DNA of 38,534 bases. It comes from Roseburia sp. (lineage in GTDB: Bacteria > Bacillota > Clostridia > Lachnospirales > Lachnospiraceae). The notes beneath the pieces were generated by a model. That model was not told where the DNA came from. It ran no database searches and saw nothing but the letters and a program-made list of their open reading frames with translations. Positions within the stretch are counted from its first letter, which is position 1. Each line of letters starts with the position of its first letter. Below, piece by piece: positions 6,602 to 14,828 of the stretch. Both the position numbers and the translations under genes were made by a program. The stretch lies in the NCBI GenBank assembly GCA_023667765.1, contig JAMOZS010000024.1, positions 1-38,534 on the forward strand, written 5' to 3'.

Positions 6602-7971
6602 AATACCCTGCCAACGCCAAAAATGTCGGCGCTATATATGATAACGCGGCGGCGGACAACCCCTTCCTGGCAGCAATGCCGGAGATGATGTCACGCGAAG
6701 CATTTCTGGATACCATCAAATGTCTCCCTCCTCTGCCTGCTGGGCTGTCTGAAATGCCCGCCGAGGAGCGCCGGCAAAATTTGTCGCTGCTTTCCTCCAT
6801 CTTCGTGCCAATGGAATTTATGTACTCCTGCTACGACCAACTGTATCGGGCTATGACCTCAACGTACGCCACACGCACAATGCTGGAGGAGGTTCAAAGA
6901 ACCTGCGCTCTTTTTAAAGGTGACAGCTTACCCGCTTTCGCAACCCAGCCCGCAACTGGCAGTATACTTGGAGTCCCGGGTGTTGGAAAAACCTCCACCA
7001 TCCGCCACACGCTATCCGTAGTTCCGCAGGTGATTGAACATACAGACTACATGGGAAAACCTCTGTTTTGCAAGCAGGTTTTGTATTTAGCCGTAGAATG
7101 CCCGTCCGACTGCTCTGTTAAATCCCTTGCGTTTAACATAGTAGCCGCATTGGACCGTGCTATTGGCTCAGATTATCTGAACCAACTAACAGCTCTGCGC
7201 TCTGCCGCCACCAGTGCAATAGCCGTTCAAATTAAAGTGCTCTGCTTAACGCATCATATTGGGCTGATTCTTATCGATGAGATTCAAAATGCAGTTGTTA
7301 CGGCCCAAAAAAATAAGCAAATCAAACCTCTGCTCAAATTCTTGGTTGAACTGACGAACGATACATGCACCTCAACCTTTTTTATCGGAACTCCCATTGC
7401 GGAGGAATTGTTTTGCTCTGAGGAACATTTAATGAGGAGGACGCGAGGGATGAGGCTGATACCGTTTGACCCAGATGGCTCATATCGGGCTTTCTTACAA
7501 ATGCTCTGGCCATATCAGCTCACCTCTGAGAATGCCCCTCTCACGGAGCAGTTGGCCAATAAGCTTTACGATTGCTCTGGCGGAATTCCCGCATATATCA
7601 TTAAAATTTTTCAAGAAAGTCAAGCACAGGCACTTCTTCAAGGAAAAGATTGTATCGACAGCAAAACAATCCAAAAGGCCATCGATATTCTTGCCATAAA
7701 AGTCCCACGCACATACGCCGGAGGAACTTCCATTTCTGAATTTGATGCGCCCGACACAGGCCACATCATTGAATTGCCGCAGGAGGAGACGGCCGTCACA
7801 TCAGAGTTGCCAGAGCGCCCGCTCTCCACTGTAAAACGGCAGTATGCCAACAAACGTGGACGGAAAGCTACCCCGAGAGATGATTTAGACCTGCTCGTTG
7901 GCTTCCAGAATGTTTCCAATTTTCTCGGATGGCTAAAAGCTCATGCACTGCTGGAGGACTGGCCATGCTGA
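6598..7971 (+). CDS. tnsC: TnsC-like AAA+ ATPase (transposition regulator)
   Basis: A 457-aa AAA+ ATPase of the TnsC/TniB/MuB group, which links target selection to the transposase. Walker A is GVPGVGKT at residues 125-132. Walker B is LILIDE at 223-228. A sensor-like strand follows (TSTFFIGTP, about 259-266) with arginines near 280. The C-terminal 90 residues are basic and low in predicted structure, as expected for a region that contacts TnsA and TnsB. It starts at ATG 6598 after GGGAGG, overlapping the tnsB stop, and its own stop overlaps the tniQ start in ATGCTGA. The three genes are therefore one translationally coupled unit. Confidence 0.92.
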   Translation: MKYPANAKNVGAIYDNAAADNPFLAAMPEMMSREAFLDTIKCLPPLPAGLSEMPAEERRQNLSLLSSIFVPMEFMYSCYDQLYRAMTSTYATRTMLEEVQRTCALFKGDSLPAFATQPATGSILGVPGVGKTSTIRHTLSVVPQVIEHTDYMGKPLFCKQVLYLAVECPSDCSVKSLAFNIVAALDRAIGSDYLNQLTALRSAATSAIAVQIKVLCLTHHIGLILIDEIQNAVVTAQKNKQIKPLLKFLVELTNDTCTSTFFIGTPIAEELFCSEEHLMRRTRGMRLIPFDPDGSYRAFLQMLWPYQLTSENAPLTEQLANKLYDCSGGIPAYIIKIFQESQAQALLQGKDCIDSKTIQKAIDILAIKVPRTYAGGTSISEFDAPDTGHIIELPQEETAVTSELPERPLSTVKRQYANKRGRKATPRDDLDLLVGFQNVSNFLGWLKAHALLEDWPC

Positions 7972-9179
7972 GCTATTTTCCCACACCCTATCCAGGAGAA
8001 TGGATGTATAGCATTTACTGCCGCTACCATGTTCGTACAGGACATCCCCGCCACCAAACCACAATCCGGGAACTGTTTGGAAACCGCCCTTCCGCCGCTA
8101 TCGGTTCAATTTTCCCCAACAACACAATTTCCCAGGTGGTGTCACAGCTCCCACCAGGGTTCTTGGATGCAAAGCAGCTCATCATTGGTCACACGCTTTT
8201 CCCCTACTACACTCGGTGCTACTCCATCGCTCAAAAGGAAAAATTGTTGGGCCAGCTCTGCCTCGGGACAAGCACCGTCATCACCAGCATACGGCGCTTC
8301 GGACAGCTCCCAGCGCCTCGGTACTGCCCACTTTGTGCGGAGCGGGACAGGGAAGCGTATGGGGAAACCTATTGGCACATCGTCCATCAAATCCCGGCCA
8401 TGCAGGTATGCCCCCAGCACGGATGCAGGCTGCTCTCTGTTGAGGGCATAGATGCGACCAGGGTGCGTTACGCTTTTGCCCCGCTGGACACTGTCCTCCC
8501 AGACCTCAATGATGCGCCCCCCGAACACATCCCGCCCTGGCACTTCCAATTTTCCAAAATCCTGTACGATTACGCCACGCTTCCTCTTTCTTGTGCCGCC
8601 ACCCCCACCCATAGCAACCTTGCCATCGCACTGGGGAATATGGGATATGAGGTGATACAGGGGCATAGCCCGCACACTATCCTGGATGCCAAACGCCTTT
8701 ATCATGACCTGACTGCTCACTATGGTCAGGAAATTGTGGGGAAGGTGTTCGGGGATGAAAAGGCAATCTGTCTGCTCAACCGGGTGTGTAAATGGGAATG
8801 CCTCACACCCGAGCGATATGCCCTGTTGCAATGTTTCGCTGGCATCGACTCCGCCACCGTATTTGCCCCATCACCGCTTCCCAACGCATTGGAGCAGAAG
8901 CTGCGAGGTTTATTGGAGAGCGGCATCCCCTACACCCAGAAGCAGATGTGTGAATCCCTGGGCATTACGGCGTCACAGTTAGGGATAGCGGTCAAAAAAT
9001 ATGGACTCACCGCCCACGATGTCCTTCAACAGGAGAATTTCCATAAAATCAGTGTTGTCTTTAATGACACCGAACATGAGCAATTTAAGCGGGCCCTTGC
9101 CCGGAGTGGATTTCGCTTTGACCGACACTTTGCCCATCATTGCGTGATGGAATATCTTAAACAATACAAGGAGGATTAA
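7965..9179 (+). CDS. tniQ: TniQ/TnsD-family target-site protein
   Basis: The 404-aa product begins at ATG 7965 (GGAGG upstream, overlapping the tnsC stop); the in-frame reading from 7929 is less likely. The N-terminus LSYFPTPYPGEWMYSIYCRY is typical of TniQ. A zinc-binding region follows: C121-x2-C124, His 138 and 141, then C149-x2-H152. The C-terminal third has an HTH-like segment (QKQMCESLGITASQLGIAV). TniQ proteins recognise a fixed DNA target or adapt to a targeting complex and pass the signal to TnsC. At about 400 aa it is a mid-size TniQ, shorter than the 508-aa TnsD of Tn7, and the target cannot be read from this window. Confidence 0.9.
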   Translation: MLSYFPTPYPGEWMYSIYCRYHVRTGHPRHQTTIRELFGNRPSAAIGSIFPNNTISQVVSQLPPGFLDAKQLIIGHTLFPYYTRCYSIAQKEKLLGQLCLGTSTVITSIRRFGQLPAPRYCPLCAERDREAYGETYWHIVHQIPAMQVCPQHGCRLLSVEGIDATRVRYAFAPLDTVLPDLNDAPPEHIPPWHFQFSKILYDYATLPLSCAATPTHSNLAIALGNMGYEVIQGHSPHTILDAKRLYHDLTAHYGQEIVGKVFGDEKAICLLNRVCKWECLTPERYALLQCFAGIDSATVFAPSPLPNALEQKLRGLLESGIPYTQKQMCESLGITASQLGIAVKKYGLTAHDVLQQENFHKISVVFNDTEHEQFKRALARSGFRFDRHFAHHCVMEYLKQYKED

Positions 9180-9183
9180 CGTA

Positions 9184-10599
9184 ATGGGAACCTACGCAGA
9201 TATCTTTGGGAACGTAACTGTCCCGCAGGACAAGCTCCCCGAACTCACGGCACGAATGCTCACCGTGGCCCATCAGGGCGGGATGATGGACGCCATCCAA
9301 ACCGAGCGATTTGGCAAGACTATCACCCTGCTGAAGCCTGTTGAGATAGAGGACGGGTGCGTCGACTGCATCTTCAACTACTTTGAAAATGATTTCTGGG
9401 AAAGCGCTGGATTTAACATCAAGGAGGGCCAAATGTATTCCAATAAGATTGGAACTCGGGATTTCCACGCTGTCGTGCTGGCTATGTATGTATTGCAGGA
9501 ATTTTACAGCACGACTCCATGCACCACCAATGTGGACGGCAGGCCGTTCGATGCCACAGAATATATCGGCTGGCTGAACTATGTCCTCGGGGAGCATTAC
9601 ACCAACGAACGCATCACCCATCCCTGGCAACTCTATGCGCTTCGAAACAAACATCTTACCAGCAGCGAAATTCTGATTTTTGCCCAGAGTGACCCTAACA
9701 CCAGCGCAAATTATTCCGAAATGGTGTCTTGTTACATCATCGGCGCATTTGAAGAAGACCACCCAGACCTTGTAGACGAGCTGTGCGGTCCTGACATCAA
9801 AGGTACGCTATCCCCCTTAAACGGTTTCCAGGCCCTCCGAAGAATTATTTCAGCCATCAAAGCAGACGCTTCCACCCCAGATGAAGAAAAGCTCCGCGCC
9901 CTCACTTCGATGCTCACGCTCCCAATGAAGCAACGCTTGGACACACCATCCCAGCTTTATGAGAAATTTGGCTTCTTTTCTGTGCTGTGTCCAACTGAAG
10001 TTGCGGTGTGGTTAATTGCCGACGCTTTTTCTCTGGATTTTTGGGAATTGCTCAGCGAAATGGCTCCAACTCTCAACTATGATTTCCTACCAACTCTCCT
10101 GGACCCTCCTTCGCCGCCAAGTCCGGTGCAGCCAGTGAGCAGCGAACGTTTCCTTCGCACGACCAGCGATGAGCGCACATTCTGGTGGAAAGAAGACGGA
10201 GATGTAGAGTTTTCTAACGAGATGCGATGCTGGCTGAGAGAATTACGGGCGGAATACTCTGACATCCTCTCCCACCTTGATAATATTTCAGATAATCACG
10301 CCGAAATTTTCGTGAAGACAATAGCCCGGGCTCAAAAAGAATGTCATGCATACTTCTTTGCCGCTGCTTTTGATGAATTCATCATGCGCATGCATCATCC
10401 CGAAGTTCAGGCAGCTGTCGTTTTGCTCGCACAGCTTTTAGATGGATATACGCCCGATGGGAAATATTACAACAAGGATGGATGGATATGGAATACTCCA
10501 TTCAGCCGTTTTAATGATGACTTCAGGGCATATGCTATCAAGCTGTATTATGCAATCCTGGCCAATTTACCACTCCGAAATAAGGTCTTCGGGTTTTGA
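9184..10599 (+). CDS. Hypothetical protein after tniQ, 471 aa
   Basis: Not recognised. It is a soluble, acidic, mostly helical protein with a proline-rich linker near residues 303-315 (PPSPPSPVQPV) that divides it into two domains of about 300 and 155 aa. ATG 9184 lies 4 bp after the tniQ stop with an AAGGAGG site inside the end of tniQ, so it is clearly co-transcribed with tnsB-tnsC-tniQ. In Tn7 the gene after tnsD is tnsE, a second target selector. The position invites the idea of an accessory targeting or regulatory factor, but I see no TnsE-specific motif. Confidence 0.7.
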   Translation: MGTYADIFGNVTVPQDKLPELTARMLTVAHQGGMMDAIQTERFGKTITLLKPVEIEDGCVDCIFNYFENDFWESAGFNIKEGQMYSNKIGTRDFHAVVLAMYVLQEFYSTTPCTTNVDGRPFDATEYIGWLNYVLGEHYTNERITHPWQLYALRNKHLTSSEILIFAQSDPNTSANYSEMVSCYIIGAFEEDHPDLVDELCGPDIKGTLSPLNGFQALRRIISAIKADASTPDEEKLRALTSMLTLPMKQRLDTPSQLYEKFGFFSVLCPTEVAVWLIADAFSLDFWELLSEMAPTLNYDFLPTLLDPPSPPSPVQPVSSERFLRTTSDERTFWWKEDGDVEFSNEMRCWLRELRAEYSDILSHLDNISDNHAEIFVKTIARAQKECHAYFFAAAFDEFIMRMHHPEVQAAVVLLAQLLDGYTPDGKYYNKDGWIWNTPFSRFNDDFRAYAIKLYYAILANLPLRNKVFGF

Positions 10600-10691
10600 A
10601 TGCATCCATCCTCTTGTCTACTCACCTTTTGAGAAATGGGATAAAAGTGCCGGAAGGAATCTTGGCGATTGTCAACTATCAGGAGGGTCAC

Positions 10692-10733
10692 ATGAACAAA
10701 GGTAATTATAACATGGAGGTTCAAAATGATTGA
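10692..10733 (+). CDS. Short leader ORF overlapping the HD-domain gene (13 aa)
   Basis: ATG 10692 follows a good ribosome site (AGGAGGGTCAC) and encodes MNKGNYNMEVQND. Its stop TGA (10731-10733) lies just inside the start of the HD-domain gene (ATG 10726). The layout copies that of the tnsB leader. A second ribosome site (GGAGG) inside the leader precedes the HD gene, so coupling is plausible but not required. Confidence 0.4.
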   Translation: MNKGNYNMEVQND

Positions 10734-11328
10734 TGAAAAGGTCACCGGCGAATTTATGGACATTTATGAGCGCTGCATCAAGCGCCCCGGTGCAGATAAA
10801 CTGCTACAATGGTTGAAACTGAGCGACTTCTTTACCGCCCCGGCCTCCACCCGATTCCATCTGGCAAAAGAGGGCGGTTTGGTGGAGCATAGCATAAATG
10901 TCTACAAGCGGCTGAGAAAATTATGGGTGTCTGAATGGGGTGAGCCAGATGCTGCCCGGGAGGATACCATTGCTGTGTGCGGGCTGCTACATGATGTCTG
11001 CAAAACCAAAATGTATAAGGTGGCAACACGCAACGCTAAGAACGAAGCAACAGGTCAGTGGGAAAAGGTTCCCTACTACACCATTGAGGAGCAGTTCCCT
11101 TATGGTCACGGGGAGAAGTCGGTGTATATCTTGGGCAAGTTTTTGCGGCTCTCGCGAGACGAGGTCATGGCCATCCGCTGGCATATGGGATTTAGCGATA
11201 ACGAATTCAAGGCCGGCGGATTTGGCGTGGGGAAGGCATTTGAGCAGTGCCAACTGGCATTGCTCACGCACATGGCCGATTTGCAAGCCACCTATATTGA
11301 CGAGGTAAGAGGCGAAGCGACAACATAG
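10726..11328 (+). CDS. HD-domain metal-dependent phosphohydrolase
   Basis: A 200-aa protein with the metal-binding pattern of the HD superfamily: H55 (GLVEHS), H89-D90 (LLHDVCK), H128 (YGHGEK), H153 (RWHMGF) and D185 (HMADLQATY). It resembles stand-alone HD hydrolases common on Firmicute mobile elements, and the C-terminal domain of the YhaM exonuclease. The substrate is probably a nucleotide or RNA end, but the sequence does not show which. ATG 10726 is preceded by GGAGG. It lies about 125 bp after the 471-aa gene on the same strand, with a short leader ORF between, and may be the last intact gene of the tns transcription unit. Confidence 0.85.
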   Translation: MIDEKVTGEFMDIYERCIKRPGADKLLQWLKLSDFFTAPASTRFHLAKEGGLVEHSINVYKRLRKLWVSEWGEPDAAREDTIAVCGLLHDVCKTKMYKVATRNAKNEATGQWEKVPYYTIEEQFPYGHGEKSVYILGKFLRLSRDEVMAIRWHMGFSDNEFKAGGFGVGKAFEQCQLALLTHMADLQATYIDEVRGEATT

Positions 11329-11334
11329 TGCTAA

Positions 11335-11738
11335 TGCCATGAGGATGAGCAGCAGTGGGACCACGGGGTCCGCCATTCCTACAAAAGCAAACACCAGGCC
11401 ACGTATACCAAATATGTCCAAGAGGCTCAGCCCTACCCCGAAATGCGGGCACTCATAAGTGCCTCAACCTTCATTGAATCACTTGAACGGGACACAGTCC
11501 GCACGGTAAACTCGGCCGCCCCCTGCTTGCCTCAAAAGGAAAGAGTGCAGAAGAAATCTCCAGCATGTTCCATGTCCCTCTGGGCATCGTTAAACAGATT
11601 TTGGCTGACATGCCCTGGGAGTCGTCGGTTTATGAGGCTCCTATTCCTAAGATTGAACGCCTTTCGCTGCCGGACGACGAGGAACGCTGCTTCTCGGTCA
11701 CCCTGTCAGAATATGAGGATGACAATACACCTTGGTGA
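11335..11738 (+). pseudogene. Frameshifted HTH-protein remnant
   Basis: From 11335 one frame encodes a plausible segment (YTKYVQEAQPYPEMRALIS, then TFIESLERDTVRT) without its own start codon. Near 11495-11505 the sense shifts to another frame, which reads GRPLLASKGKSAEEISSMF, then HVPLGIVKQIL and an acidic tail ending at TGA 11736. The second part has an HTH-like pattern. A single-base indel would join the two into one protein. It follows the HD gene, so this looks like the decayed last gene of that operon. A sequencing error cannot be excluded. Confidence 0.5.
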
Positions 11739-11765
11739 TTGTGCCTCATCATCCTAATGCATGTA

Positions 11766-11792
11766 CCCGGGAGAACCCCCAATTCTCCCGGG
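11766..11792. terminator. Perfect 10-bp inverted repeat, possible terminator
   Basis: CCCGGGAGAA (11766-11775) and TTCTCCCGGG (11783-11792) form a GC-rich hairpin with a 7-nt loop just after the frameshifted gene. There is no clean T-run after it (ATTATCAAATCTTT), so it is either a weak terminator or an mRNA-stabilising hairpin for the tns unit. Confidence 0.45.
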
Positions 11793-12123
11793 ATTATCAA
11801 ATCTTTAGGTGTCACAAAAACAGTTGCTTTTGCGAACACTCCTATGAATGTTTCCGCTGAAGTTCTGATTCATATATGCAGTTGGAGGTTGCTTGCTACT
11901 CATCGAATAGCATCTGATTTGAACTACTATTTCAGCCTAATTTCAATATAAATAGGCACTAAGTTCATATTTTTTGCCTTTCTACTGCAAATAAGGCATT
12001 ACATTGATTACCTCACAGAGTACATTTCCTTTTCTTCAAATTCCCAAATGTGTACGCAATATTTCATCACATCTTTTCGTGAACAGATGTGCCTTGACTG
12101 AACATAAGGAGGCGAACATATAT
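11793..12123. other. AT-rich intergenic region
   Basis: No gene is supported here. Short open frames lack ribosome sites. The stretch is AT-rich (about 11935-12010 in particular) and probably contains the promoter of the recombinase gene, although I cannot pick a convincing -35/-10 pair. Confidence 0.4.
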
Positions 12124-12723
12124 ATGATTTATGGATACTGCCGCTGCAGTACAAACGAAAGCAAACAGGACATTGATAGACAAATCAATACCCTAAAAGC
12201 TGCTGGCGCTGATGCCATTCACTTCGAGTATGAGCATGGAGACGCTGAACACAAAAAAGAGCTGGAAAGGCTCATTGCGGCCACCTCTCCCGGTGATACC
12301 ATCCTAACCATGGAGGTCAGCAGGCTTGCGAGGAGCACTCGCCAGTTATGCGACCTGATTGACATCGTAAAGGACAAGCACTTGAAGCTTGTCATCCTGG
12401 GCAGTCTCACGGTAGACTGTACCAACGGGGAACTCGACCCAATGACCAAGGCTTTTCTCCAAATTAGCGGCGTCTTTGCAGAGCTGGAGCTGTGCATGAT
12501 TCGAAGCCGGGTAAAATCCGGGATGGCAAATGCAAAGGCTAAAGGGGCCGTATTCGGCCGCCCCCGGACAACCATAGACAAAATTCCTGCTGCCTTCTTC
12601 AAATTTTATCCAGCATTTAGAAGCAAGAAAATGAACGCCACAGAATTTGCCCGAATTTCAGGCATCGGGCGAACCACTCTCTATAAGTATCTCAAAATTG
12701 TTGAAAACGGTAGTGTTACATAA
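12124..12723 (+). CDS. Serine recombinase (resolvase/invertase family)
   Basis: A 199-aa small serine recombinase. The N-terminal catalytic domain starts with IYGYCRCSTNES, where the serine of RCST is the nucleophile. It continues with DRQINTLKAAGAD, LTMEVSRLARSTRQL and FAELELCMIRSRVKSGMA, the typical E-helix region. A short C-terminal HTH (MNATEFARISGIGRTTLYKYL) binds the crossover site. The start is ATG 12124 after AAGGAGG; the reading extended to 12004 is not supported. It would resolve cointegrates or invert DNA. No res-like or inverted site is obvious next to it. It may be an independent mobile-element gene carried as cargo. Confidence 0.9.
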   Translation: MIYGYCRCSTNESKQDIDRQINTLKAAGADAIHFEYEHGDAEHKKELERLIAATSPGDTILTMEVSRLARSTRQLCDLIDIVKDKHLKLVILGSLTVDCTNGELDPMTKAFLQISGVFAELELCMIRSRVKSGMANAKAKGAVFGRPRTTIDKIPAAFFKFYPAFRSKKMNATEFARISGIGRTTLYKYLKIVENGSVT

Positions 12724-12750
12724 CAATCTGGACGTTCCACTTTTCGTAGG

Positions 12751-12779
12751 TTGCTTTTTTATCCACATTATTCTATAGT
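12751..12779 (+). promoter_or_regulatory. Sigma-A promoter for the XRE-membrane gene
   Basis: TTGCTT (12751-12756), a 17-bp spacer, then TATAGT (12774-12779). It ends 23 bp before the start codon at 12803, leaving room for the ribosome site AAAGGAG. Confidence 0.55.
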
Positions 12780-12802
12780 AAGCTGCGAAAGGAGTATGAA
12801 AA

Positions 12803-13408
12803 ATGGATAACATTCAATTTGGCGCTTTTGTGGCACAGCTGAGAAAAGAGCGAGGACTCACCCAAAAGGAATTGGCCGATAAGCTGAACGTCACAGACAA
12901 AGCAATTTCAAAATGGGAAACAGGCAAAGGTTTTCCCGATATAAAGCTCATGGAACCGCTGGCGCAAGCGCTTGGCGTATCACTGGTGGAACTGATGCAA
13001 TGCAAGCGGCAAGAAGCAGAAACTCTGACGCTTGCCGAAGCCGAGTCGGTAGTATCTCAAGCGATGGGGCAATCTGAATCAGCTACTGCGAGACGATATC
13101 TGCATCTCTTTCGGTGTTTTTTGACTGCAACTTGCGTTATATGTCTGCTTTGGCTGGTGCCTGTTGCCTCAGTCGCAATTATGACATGGATTTTTGCCAA
13201 AGATGGGACTTTATGGTCCATCTTCACTGGTATTGACACAGGCATTATCGGTGGCGCAGACGGGCCAACTGCTATTCTGACTACCACTCACCCACTCTCG
13301 GCTTTGGAAATGCTTCTGGAGGTTGGCATTCCACTACTCCTACTTATTGTTTGCATTATCTTGGCTGTTAAGGTTTGGCGGCTGGAAAAGGCATTGAAAA
13401 ACCATTAA
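12803..13408 (+). CDS. XRE-family regulator with membrane segments and GIIGGADGPTAI motif
   Basis: A 201-aa protein. Residues 7-63 are a classic XRE helix-turn-helix (LRKERGLTQKELADKLNV, then KAISKWETGKGFPD). After a linker come two hydrophobic segments (about 105-131 and 172-189) with a loop containing GIIGGADGPTAI at 147-158. That loop motif is well known from the beta subunit of sodium-pumping decarboxylases; here it sits in a small membrane-bound regulator. The protein probably senses something at the membrane and controls transcription. It has its own promoter and is directly followed by a small-RNA-like transcription unit, a possible target. The substrate of the GADGPT loop is unknown. 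Confidence 0.85.
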   Translation: MDNIQFGAFVAQLRKERGLTQKELADKLNVTDKAISKWETGKGFPDIKLMEPLAQALGVSLVELMQCKRQEAETLTLAEAESVVSQAMGQSESATARRYLHLFRCFLTATCVICLLWLVPVASVAIMTWIFAKDGTLWSIFTGIDTGIIGGADGPTAILTTTHPLSALEMLLEVGIPLLLLIVCIILAVKVWRLEKALKNH

Positions 13409-13430
13409 AGGACACAATTGGGCAAATTGA

Positions 13431-13459
13431 TTGGCAACCGAACCAATTCAGTGTATATT
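13431..13459 (+). promoter_or_regulatory. Promoter of a predicted small RNA
   Basis: TTGGCA (13431-13436), a 17-bp spacer, then TATATT (13454-13459). No coding sequence with a ribosome site follows for over 450 bp, while a strong terminator ends at about 13772. Confidence 0.6.
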
Positions 13460-13465
13460 GTACAT

Positions 13466-13772
13466 AGATAGGTAGCACCTTTGAGTGCTCGCCTGACGAT
13501 GAAGCAGTTGATGGAGCCAGTTAGGGTTCCCCCTTTCCGTTGACTATGGAGTCTCCATGAGGGTTCTGGCGGCATCCACGGACTGGCTCAGACGAAAGTC
13601 GAAAGAAAACTGCCAAAGCGCATTCTCGGCCTGCAAGCATCAAAAGCAGGGACTTGGCATTAAGGCCAGGCCCCTGTTTTACATGATGGTACCGTGGTCA
13701 GGCTTCTGGAAAATTGGATATCATTCACTTACGTGCCCCTTGCAGTAACTGCTGTAGGGGCATTTTTCTTTT
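13466..13772 (+). ncRNA. Predicted structured small RNA, about 300 nt
   Basis: The unit runs from a promoter to a terminator, with no supported gene. It opens with a hairpin (AGCAC-ctttga-GTGCT) followed by CGCCTGACGATGAAG. A long-range 8-bp pairing GAGCCAGT/ACTGGCTC closes an inner domain. A second GC-rich hairpin ends in CCCCTGTTTT near 13680 and could be an early end. The final terminator is 13734-13762 (TGCCCCT/AGGGGCA) followed by TTTTT. A related unit occurs at 33570 (same opening hairpin plus CGCCTG, and a shared GGCTCAGA). I do not recognise an Rfam family. Confidence 0.55.
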
Positions 13773-13918
13773 TATTACTGAAAAATCTACAAAATTTTTC
13801 AAAAAATTGCAAGGAATTTTGATATTTAAAAATATTCTGCATATTATATAGCAGCGCTTAAATTCAGCGCAAGTCTTACTACTCACATTTAATTTTTTAC
13901 AGAAGGAGTTAATTTGCT

Positions 13919-14533
13919 ATGGAAAAAACAAAAGATAATTACATCACCCAGTCCGACCTCATAAATGAGTTTGGGTGGACAAAAACGTTAGCCAACAGAT
14001 ACTTACCGGAACCTATTTTAAAGACAAACCCCAAATACGCCTGTGCCGCTCCAATGAAGCTCTGGGATAAATCGGTTGTCCTCGCTGCCATGGAGCGAGA
14101 AGACTTTCAAAATGACCTTGCCAAAGCTGAAAAACGCAGGGCGGCGGGCAAAAAAGCTGCTGCGACAAGGCGCGATGCACTTATGGCTGAGGTAGAGAAG
14201 GAAATTTCCAAAATTAAGGTACAGGTCGTAACTGACGAGGAATTATGGGACCAAATCGTATATGAGCGGGAATTGTTTTGTATCGCAGATGTCGAGTGGG
14301 AAACTCTACAGCGTTGGTCCGTCAATATGATACGTCATGAACTGACAGACTACGACGATTACCTATTTGGAATGTCCGGCAAGCCTGGATGCCACGAAGC
14401 TTATCTCAAATATAAATTTGCTGTGCTCGATGCTATTGCGAGTGCGTATCCCCGTTATGCCAATGAATGTGAGCGTCAGAAAAAGCGGTCAGTTCAACTG
14501 GATATAAATCGTATGGCTGGACTGTATCGATAA
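13919..14533 (+). CDS. Hypothetical protein with DNA-binding-like N-terminus, 204 aa
   Basis: Residues 8-60 (ITQSDLINEFGWTKTLANRY, then a PEPILKTNP stretch and PMKLWDKSVV) resemble a small winged-helix or MerR-like domain seen in uncharacterised Firmicute proteins. A Lys/Ala-rich helix follows (about 65-105), then a C-terminal domain of about 100 aa that I do not recognise. ATG 13919 follows AGAAGGAG. It is co-directional with the DUF2695 gene 20 bp downstream and likely shares its transcript and terminator. The function may be DNA binding, but this is only inferred from the N-terminal pattern. Confidence 0.6.
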   Translation: MEKTKDNYITQSDLINEFGWTKTLANRYLPEPILKTNPKYACAAPMKLWDKSVVLAAMEREDFQNDLAKAEKRRAAGKKAAATRRDALMAEVEKEISKIKVQVVTDEELWDQIVYERELFCIADVEWETLQRWSVNMIRHELTDYDDYLFGMSGKPGCHEAYLKYKFAVLDAIASAYPRYANECERQKKRSVQLDINRMAGLYR

Positions 14534-14553
14534 GAGAAAAGGTGATTTTACAA

Positions 14554-14784
14554 GTGAAAATGAAAACGTCTATTTTGAGCGAAGCGCAGGAACAGGACCT
14601 GTATAGGTACTTATGTCTCGCTATGCGGCAACACTCTTGCGATGGCACCTTACGTTTCACCATGTTTTGGTTAAAAAGAAATTCCGATGATGAGACTATC
14701 TCCAAGCTAAGAGAAGAGCTTGAGCAAATGGGTGGTTATTGCGATTGTGAGGTTCTCTATAATTGCTTTGGCATCACCCCATAA
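14554..14784 (+). CDS. DUF2695-type small protein
   Basis: A 76-aa protein beginning at GTG 14554, or at ATG 14560; the ribosome site AAAGGTGAT at 14537-14545 favours 14554. The core CDGTLRFTMFWL, followed by a helix and GGYCDCEVLYNCF, matches the DUF2695 pattern, including the CDCEVL cysteine pair. The function of this family is not known to me. It follows the 204-aa gene closely and is followed by a strong terminator, so the two form a small operon. Confidence 0.75.
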   Translation: MKMKTSILSEAQEQDLYRYLCLAMRQHSCDGTLRFTMFWLKRNSDDETISKLREELEQMGGYCDCEVLYNCFGITP

Positions 14785-14795
14785 ACACACAAAAC

Positions 14796-14823
14796 AGGAC
14801 CCCCGGTGCATGCCGGGGGTCCT
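14796..14823 (+). terminator. Rho-independent terminator
   Basis: AGGACCCCCGG (14796-14806) pairs perfectly with CCGGGGGTCCT (14813-14823), followed by ACTCTTTATTTT. It closes the 204-aa/DUF2695 operon, and lies against the end of the minus-strand SLH remnant. Confidence 0.85.
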
Positions 14824-14828
14824 ACTCT

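Noticed and set aside
8142-8831. 229-aa minus-strand reading inside tniQ
   Set aside because: A shadow of the well-supported TniQ gene; it has no matching family.
13557-13748. 63-aa open frame within the 13.5-kb RNA
   Set aside because: No ribosome site, odd composition, and it runs into the terminator stem.
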